Source of the DNA: Marinococcus halotolerans DSM 16375 | GTDB taxonomy: Bacteria; Bacillota; Bacilli; Bacillales; Marinococcaceae | Assembly (NCBI RefSeq): GCF_000420725.1 | Contig: NZ_ATVM01000001.1 | Span: 124,001-188,000, forward strand | DNA length: 64,000 nt | Direction of reading: 5' to 3' | Part shown: positions 60,205-64,000 of the stretch, piece after piece | Layout of the letters: each line of letters begins with the position of its first letter | Numbering within the stretch: the first letter of the stretch is position 1 | Program-made: the position numbers and the translations under genes | The notes under the pieces: generated by a model | The model's input: the letters and a program-made list of their open reading frames with translations, nothing else | Told to the model about the DNA's origin: nothing | The model's database searches: none

Positions 60205-60771
60205 TCAGTGCTTAATAAGCGACAGAACTTCGCTCCTTGCCGCCTGATCTTCTTCAAACGTGCCTCTTACCGCAGATGTTACTGTCATCGATCCCGGCTT
60301 TTTCACCCCGCGCATCGTCATACACATATGCTCTGCTTCCAGAACAACCATCACTCCGTGAGGTTCAAGCGTCGAAACAATTTCGTTTGCGATAGTATAG
60401 GTAATACGCTCCTGCAGCTGCGGACGCTTGGCAATCGTTTCTACGGTCCGGGCCAGCTTGCTGAGACCTGTCACCATCCCGCCCTTCGGAATGTAGGCGA
60501 CGTGAGCCTTACCGAAAAAAGGAACTAAGTGATGCTCGCACATCGAAAAAAACGGAATATCTTTTACGAGCACCAGTTCCTCATGATCTTCTCCAAATAC
60601 GGTTTTTAAATGCTCGTCTGCTGATTCATGCAGCCCTGCAAAAACCTCCTGGTATAAACGGGCTACTCTGTCCGGAGTATCGAGCAGGCCCTCGCGGCCG
60701 ACGTCTTCGCCAACTCCTTCAAGAATCAGCCTGACACCTTCTTTTATTTTTTCATGATCGAAATTAGCCAC
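60205..60771 (-). CDS. folE: GTP cyclohydrolase I (MtrA)
   Basis: The 188-residue zinc enzyme starts folate synthesis from [26 protein letters not shown], the zinc site [43 protein letters not shown] and [28 protein letters not shown] are all present. I chose GTG 60771 because GGAGGACTTACG precedes it; the frame upstream lacks a ribosome site. It is paired with mtrB as in the B. subtilis mtrAB operon; hbs, which precedes it there, is absent. Confidence 0.95.
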   Translation of the reverse strand: MANFDHEKIKEGVRLILEGVGEDVGREGLLDTPDRVARLYQEVFAGLHESADEHLKTVFGEDHEELVLVKDIPFFSMCEHHLVPFFGKAHVAYIPKGGMVTGLSKLARTVETIAKRPQLQERITYTIANEIVSTLEPHGVMVVLEAEHMCMTMRGVKKPGSMTVTSAVRGTFEEDQAARSEVLSLIKH

Positions 60772-60827
60772 CGTAAGTCCTCCAATCAACTTCTGCTGCC
60801 TTCAGCCACTGCTGTTTGTCTTGAAAA

Positions 60828-60856
60828 ATTTTAGCATAAGCCCTTTTAGAAAGCAA
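60828..60856 (-). promoter_or_regulatory. putative sigma-A promoter of folE-mtrB
   Basis: TTGCTT (60856-60851), 17-bp spacer, TAAAAT (60833-60828) on the minus strand, 57 bp before the folE GTG. By eye. Confidence 0.55.
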
Positions 60857-60884
60857 AAGGGGCGCCTTTAAACGTAACCGGCGC
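60855..60884 (-). terminator. possible terminator after gpsA
   Basis: GCGCC/GGCGC stem (60862-60866 with 60880-60884) followed on the minus strand by CCCCTTTT directly after the gpsA stop. Short stem and long loop, so weak. Confidence 0.45.
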
Positions 60885-60885
60885 A

Positions 60886-61923
60886 TTAATTATTATTATC
60901 GAGCAGCATGATGGAGTGCTCTTTTTCATTTTTCTTTCCACGCTCCATCAGGGATTTTGCCATTTTTTCCGGCGGAACGTGTTCAAACAGTACTTTGTAC
61001 AATCCTTCTGTAATAGGCATCTCCACTCCAAGAGAACGGGACCAGTGATAGACAGCTTCGGTAGTGCGAACACCTTCCACGACCATCCCCATCTGCTCGA
61101 GAACGTCTTCGAGGCTTTTACCTGAGCCGATTTGATTTCCAGCCCGCCAGTTGCGGCTGTGTTCACTTGTACATGTAACAATCAAGTCCCCAAGGCCCGA
61201 AAGGCCGGTAAAGGTAAGCGGGGAGGCTCCCAGATGCGTACCGAGACGGGTAATTTCCGCCAGTCCTCTTGTCATTAATGCAGCTTTTGCGTTGTCTCCG
61301 TATCCAAGTCCTGACGTAAGACCGATACCAAGGGCAATAATATTTTTCAGCGCCCCGCCCAGCTCCACACCGAGAAAATCATCATTTGTGTATACACGGA
61401 AAGCCTGGTTCATAAACAGCTCCTGCACCCGGGTCTGTACTTGCTCAGATGTGCCTGAAACCGCGACAGTGGTCGGCTGCTGCTCTGCCACTTCCTCTGC
61501 GTGGCTTGGTCCCGAAAGCACTGCCATTCCCTCAAAGGAAAGATCCGCCCACTCTTCTTCGAGAATTTGCGATACTCTTAAAAACGATTCAGGCTCGATA
61601 CCTTTAGCCGCATGTACGACGATAGTGTCCTGCTGAAGATACGGCATTAAATCCCGGGCAATTTTTCTGACTGCTCCGCTCGGAACTGCAAGAACAATGT
61701 AGGAAGCCTCACCTGCTGCTTCCTTTATGTCAGTGGTGGCCACTATGTTTTCCGGCAGGGCGATCCCTTTTAAATAGCCTTCATTTCTGTGTGTCGTATT
61801 GATTTCTTCCGCCAGTGCTTCTCTGCGGCACCAAAGATGCACCATGTGCTGATTTTGTCCCAATACGGAGGCCAGGGCCGTTCCCCAGCTCCCCGCTCCA
61901 ATAACAGCTGCCTGTTTCTTCAT
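60886..61923 (-). CDS. gpsA: glycerol-3-phosphate dehydrogenase [NAD(P)+]
   Basis: The 345-residue enzyme makes sn-glycerol 3-phosphate for phospholipids. AAVIGAGSWGTALASVLGQN is the NAD site; VLAVPSGAVRKI, VVHAAKGIEPESFLRVSQIL, VLSGPSHAEEVAEQQPTTVAVSG, the lysine segment GVELGGALKNIIALGIG and GLSGLGDLIVTCTSEHSRNWRAGNQIGSG are family marks. plsY, which uses its product, lies 14 bp upstream on the same strand. spoIVA, next to gpsA in B. subtilis, is missing here. Confidence 0.97.
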   Translation of the reverse strand: MKKQAAVIGAGSWGTALASVLGQNQHMVHLWCRREALAEEINTTHRNEGYLKGIALPENIVATTDIKEAAGEASYIVLAVPSGAVRKIARDLMPYLQQDTIVVHAAKGIEPESFLRVSQILEEEWADLSFEGMAVLSGPSHAEEVAEQQPTTVAVSGTSEQVQTRVQELFMNQAFRVYTNDDFLGVELGGALKNIIALGIGLTSGLGYGDNAKAALMTRGLAEITRLGTHLGASPLTFTGLSGLGDLIVTCTSEHSRNWRAGNQIGSGKSLEDVLEQMGMVVEGVRTTEAVYHWSRSLGVEMPITEGLYKVLFEHVPPEKMAKSLMERGKKNEKEHSIMLLDNNN

Positions 61924-61937
61924 GTTTTTAACTCCTT

Positions 61938-62594
61938 TTATCCTTCACTGCTCTTTTTATACAATGAGCTTTCATTGCCACGCAGCAGGCGGACGATATT
62001 TGTACGGTGCTTCCATATCGAAAGAAGGCCGAGAAAAACGGTTAAATACAAATAGGTTTCCGGATGGCCGTTGGTCGACTGCGTATAGAAAACCGCCACC
62101 GGGGTTAAAACAGCAAACAACAGAGAACCAAGAGACACATAACCGGTAATGGCAATAGCAGCAATTGCTATAATGCCGACATAAATTGCCGGAAAAAAGA
62201 CGAGTACACTGATAACTCCAATGGCCGTTGCCACCCCTTTGCCACCGCGGAAGCCGAAATAGACCGGCCAGTTATGTCCAAGCACAGCGGCAAGACCGCC
62301 AAGGGCCGGGGCCAGGCCGTCCACCTGGCTTAACGACAAAAACCCGGGCAACAGGGCCGAGGCTGTCCATTGGAAAAAAAAGCCGAGCCAGACCGCCACC
62401 ATTCCTTTCAGCACATCCAACAGCAGCACCACCACCGCCCATTTTGTTCCGAGAACCCGCCGGGTATTGGTAGCGCCGGCATTGCCGCTTCCGACAGAAC
62501 GCACGTCCACCTTTTTTATACGCTGTACAAATAGATAACTAAAACTAACTGAGCCAATTAGATAGCCAATCACAACTGCAAGAATTACTCCCAT
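61938..62594 (-). CDS. plsY: acyl-phosphate glycerol-3-phosphate acyltransferase PlsY
   Basis: A 218-residue membrane protein with five or six helices and the three PlsY motifs: SVGSGNAGATNTRRVLG (motif 1, near 36-52), GHNWPVYFGFRGGKGVATAIGV (motif 2, near 107) and an NGHPET-like motif 3 (near 175). It acylates glycerol 3-phosphate with acyl phosphate from PlsX. GGGGAGAG precedes the ATG. The order der-plsY-gpsA places phospholipid entry steps together. Confidence 0.94.
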   Translation of the reverse strand: MGVILAVVIGYLIGSVSFSYLFVQRIKKVDVRSVGSGNAGATNTRRVLGTKWAVVVLLLDVLKGMVAVWLGFFFQWTASALLPGFLSLSQVDGLAPALGGLAAVLGHNWPVYFGFRGGKGVATAIGVISVLVFFPAIYVGIIAIAAIAITGYVSLGSLLFAVLTPVAVFYTQSTNGHPETYLYLTVFLGLLSIWKHRTNIVRLLRGNESSLYKKSSEG

Positions 62595-62627
62595 TGCACT
62601 CTCCCCTTACCAAACCATTTCCGTCTG

Positions 62628-63941
62628 CTATTCGTTTTTCTTTCTGGCCACGATGCGAAGCGGTGTACCTTCAAACGAGAAAGCCTCGCGACATTTGTTT
62701 TCCAAATACCTGCGATATGAAAAATGCAGAAGCTCCGGGTCGTTTACAAACAACACGATAACCGGTGGGCCCGAGGCTACCTGTGTTGCAAAATTAATAC
62801 GCAGACGTTTGTTACTATGAGTTGGGGTTGGGTTCATAATCACCGCGTCCATAATAACTTCATTTAACACATTGGTAGGCACCCGTACGTGATGATTTTC
62901 AGCCACCTGACGCACTACCGGCAGAAGGTTCTGTATTCTCCGCTTCGTCTTGGCCGAAAGGAAAACGATCGGTGCATAGTCCAGGAACTGGAAAGCATCC
63001 CGGATTTCTTCGGTGAACCGGTGCATCGTTTTGTCGTCTTTTTCCACTACATCCCATTTGTTAACGACAATAACGATAGCCCGGCCGGAGTCGTGCGCAT
63101 AGCCTGCTACTTTTTTATCCTGCTCCCGGATGCCTGCTTCACCGTCGAGAACGACAACAGCTACATCAGCCCGTTCCATGGCACGCATCGCCCGGAGAAC
63201 ACTGTATTTTTCTGCTTTTTCATACACTTTTCCCCGCCGGCGCATACCTGCCGTATCAATGATGCTGTATTTCTGGCCGTCTTTTTCGAACTCCGTGTCC
63301 ACTGCATCCCTCGTCGTGCCGGGAATGTCGCTCACGATTACCCGCTCTTCCCCGAGTACTGCGTTTACGAGAGAGGATTTTCCAACGTTCGGCTGGCCGA
63401 TGACTGCCATATGAATCGTGTCATCGTCCTTTTCTTCTTCCTCCTCTACAGGAAACCGTTCGAGTACTTCATCAAGCAGATCACCAAGGCCGAGTCCGTG
63501 CGAGCCGGAAATCGGAAATACTTCTCCGAGGCCCAGGGAGTAGAACTCATACATCTGCTCCCGCATTTCATAGTTGTCTATTTTATTCACGGCCGTGATG
63601 ACCGGTTTCTTGGATCGAAGCAGAATATCTGCGACTTCTTCATCTGAAGCCGTAATGCCGTCCCGGCCGTTCACGATAAAAACAATGACGTCTGCTTCGT
63701 CGATAGCAAGCTTAGCCTGCTCCCGAATTTGAGTGAGCAGCGGTTCATCATTCAGTTCGATGCCCCCGGTGTCAATTACGTGAAAGAAGCGATGCAGCCA
63801 TTCACCTTCCCCGTAAAGTCTGTCTCTTGTAATACCTGGCTCGTCTTCGACGATAGCCATTCGTTCTCCGATAATACGGTTAAATATTGTTGATTTGCCG
63901 ACATTTGGCCTGCCGACAATGGCGACTGTAGGTTTTACCAT
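62628..63941 (-). CDS. der: ribosome biogenesis GTPase Der (EngA)
   Basis: The 437-residue protein has two Era-like GTPase domains and a C-terminal KH-like domain. Domain 1: [12 protein letters not shown] (near 10), [16 protein letters not shown]. Domain 2: [12 protein letters not shown] (near 183), [20 protein letters not shown]. The KH-like end reads [19 protein letters not shown]. It is essential for 50S subunit assembly. GAAAGGAATCAAAACG precedes the ATG. A TATGAT about 45 bp upstream may be its -10, but the -35 would lie near or past the window edge. Confidence 0.97.
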   Translation of the reverse strand: MVKPTVAIVGRPNVGKSTIFNRIIGERMAIVEDEPGITRDRLYGEGEWLHRFFHVIDTGGIELNDEPLLTQIREQAKLAIDEADVIVFIVNGRDGITASDEEVADILLRSKKPVITAVNKIDNYEMREQMYEFYSLGLGEVFPISGSHGLGLGDLLDEVLERFPVEEEEEKDDDTIHMAVIGQPNVGKSSLVNAVLGEERVIVSDIPGTTRDAVDTEFEKDGQKYSIIDTAGMRRRGKVYEKAEKYSVLRAMRAMERADVAVVVLDGEAGIREQDKKVAGYAHDSGRAIVIVVNKWDVVEKDDKTMHRFTEEIRDAFQFLDYAPIVFLSAKTKRRIQNLLPVVRQVAENHHVRVPTNVLNEVIMDAVIMNPTPTHSNKRLRINFATQVASGPPVIVLFVNDPELLHFSYRRYLENKCREAFSFEGTPLRIVARKKNE

Positions 63942-64000
63942 CGTTTTGATTCCTTTCTGTCTCTAAATCTATCTTCATTATCATAACATGAAACAGATCC

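Noticed and set aside
1-64000. tRNA/rRNA genes, CRISPR arrays, insertion sequences, prophage and toxin-antitoxin genes
   Set aside because: None seen on reading both strands: no regular repeat-spacer blocks, transposase motifs or phage genes, and no tRNA-like cloverleaf ends. Housekeeping genes fill almost the whole window.

Overview
The window reads as chromosome of a Bacillaceae bacterium (Bacillota) of roughly even base composition. Gene content and order follow the Bacillus subtilis stretch that runs from der/gpsA through the aromatic supraoperon to the dapB-bshA-cca-birA-dinG-aspB-asnS-dnaD-nth and recU-ponA blocks, with breaks. Acidic proteins, and a PBP1 tail of about 150 residues with no lysine and one arginine, suggest a salt- or alkali-adapted lineage near Alkalicoccus/Salisediminibacterium. 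That placement is an inference. No tRNA, rRNA, insertion sequence, prophage or CRISPR array was seen.

Layout. 1-693: start of the glutamate synthase large subunit, cut by the window edge. 884-1636: NRDE protein. 1947-4928: a three-gene plus-strand unit, telA followed by two genes I do not recognise. 4964-8323: minus-strand operon ypgR, a 69-residue protein resembling sigma region 1.1, ydbS, ydbT. 8490-12693: phosphoesterase, two thioredoxin-like proteins, DJ-1/PfpI protein, DUF3891 protein, ilvA. 12981-14998: phasin-like protein plus AarF kinase. 15051-16591: sulfurtransferase, yppE and a second-type RemA protein. 16738-19967: recU-ponA. 20004-28767: dynA, ypoC, nth, dnaD, asnS, aspB, ypmB, ypmA. 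28789-38473: mtaD, dinG, birA, cca, bshA, bshB1, mgsA, dapB, ypjD. 38601-42210: yitT, yugP, ypjA, ypiA. 42332-42461: a candidate small RNA gene with its own promoter. 42495-63941: tyrA, hisC, trpABFCDE, aroH, aroB, aroC, cheR, a Pmp3/YqaE-type gene, ndk, hepT, mqnA, mqnP, menH, hepS, mtrB, folE, gpsA, plsY, der, all on the minus strand.

How it works together. AroB and AroC belong to the route to chorismate. Chorismate is then used by TrpE (tryptophan), AroH (to TyrA and HisC for tyrosine and phenylalanine) and, unlike in B. subtilis, MqnA, the first enzyme of the futalosine route to menaquinone. HepS/HepT make the polyprenyl tail, the UbiA-type MqnP attaches it and MenH methylates the ring. 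Tryptophan control is complete within the window: mtrB encodes TRAP, and the trpE leader carries a 5' hairpin, a run of (G/U)AG repeats, a partial antiterminator pairing and a terminator.

Most interesting: a cassette of about 96 nt between tyrA and ypiA. It has a near-consensus sigma-A promoter overlapped by a perfect cre (CcpA) site, a 5' hairpin showing a C/U-rich loop that mimics an anti-Shine-Dalgarno, and a 10-bp terminator with a U run. It looks like a catabolite-repressed small RNA. Further perfect cre matches lie upstream of ypiA and across the ndk promoter. Promoters and sites were found by eye, without scoring or searches.
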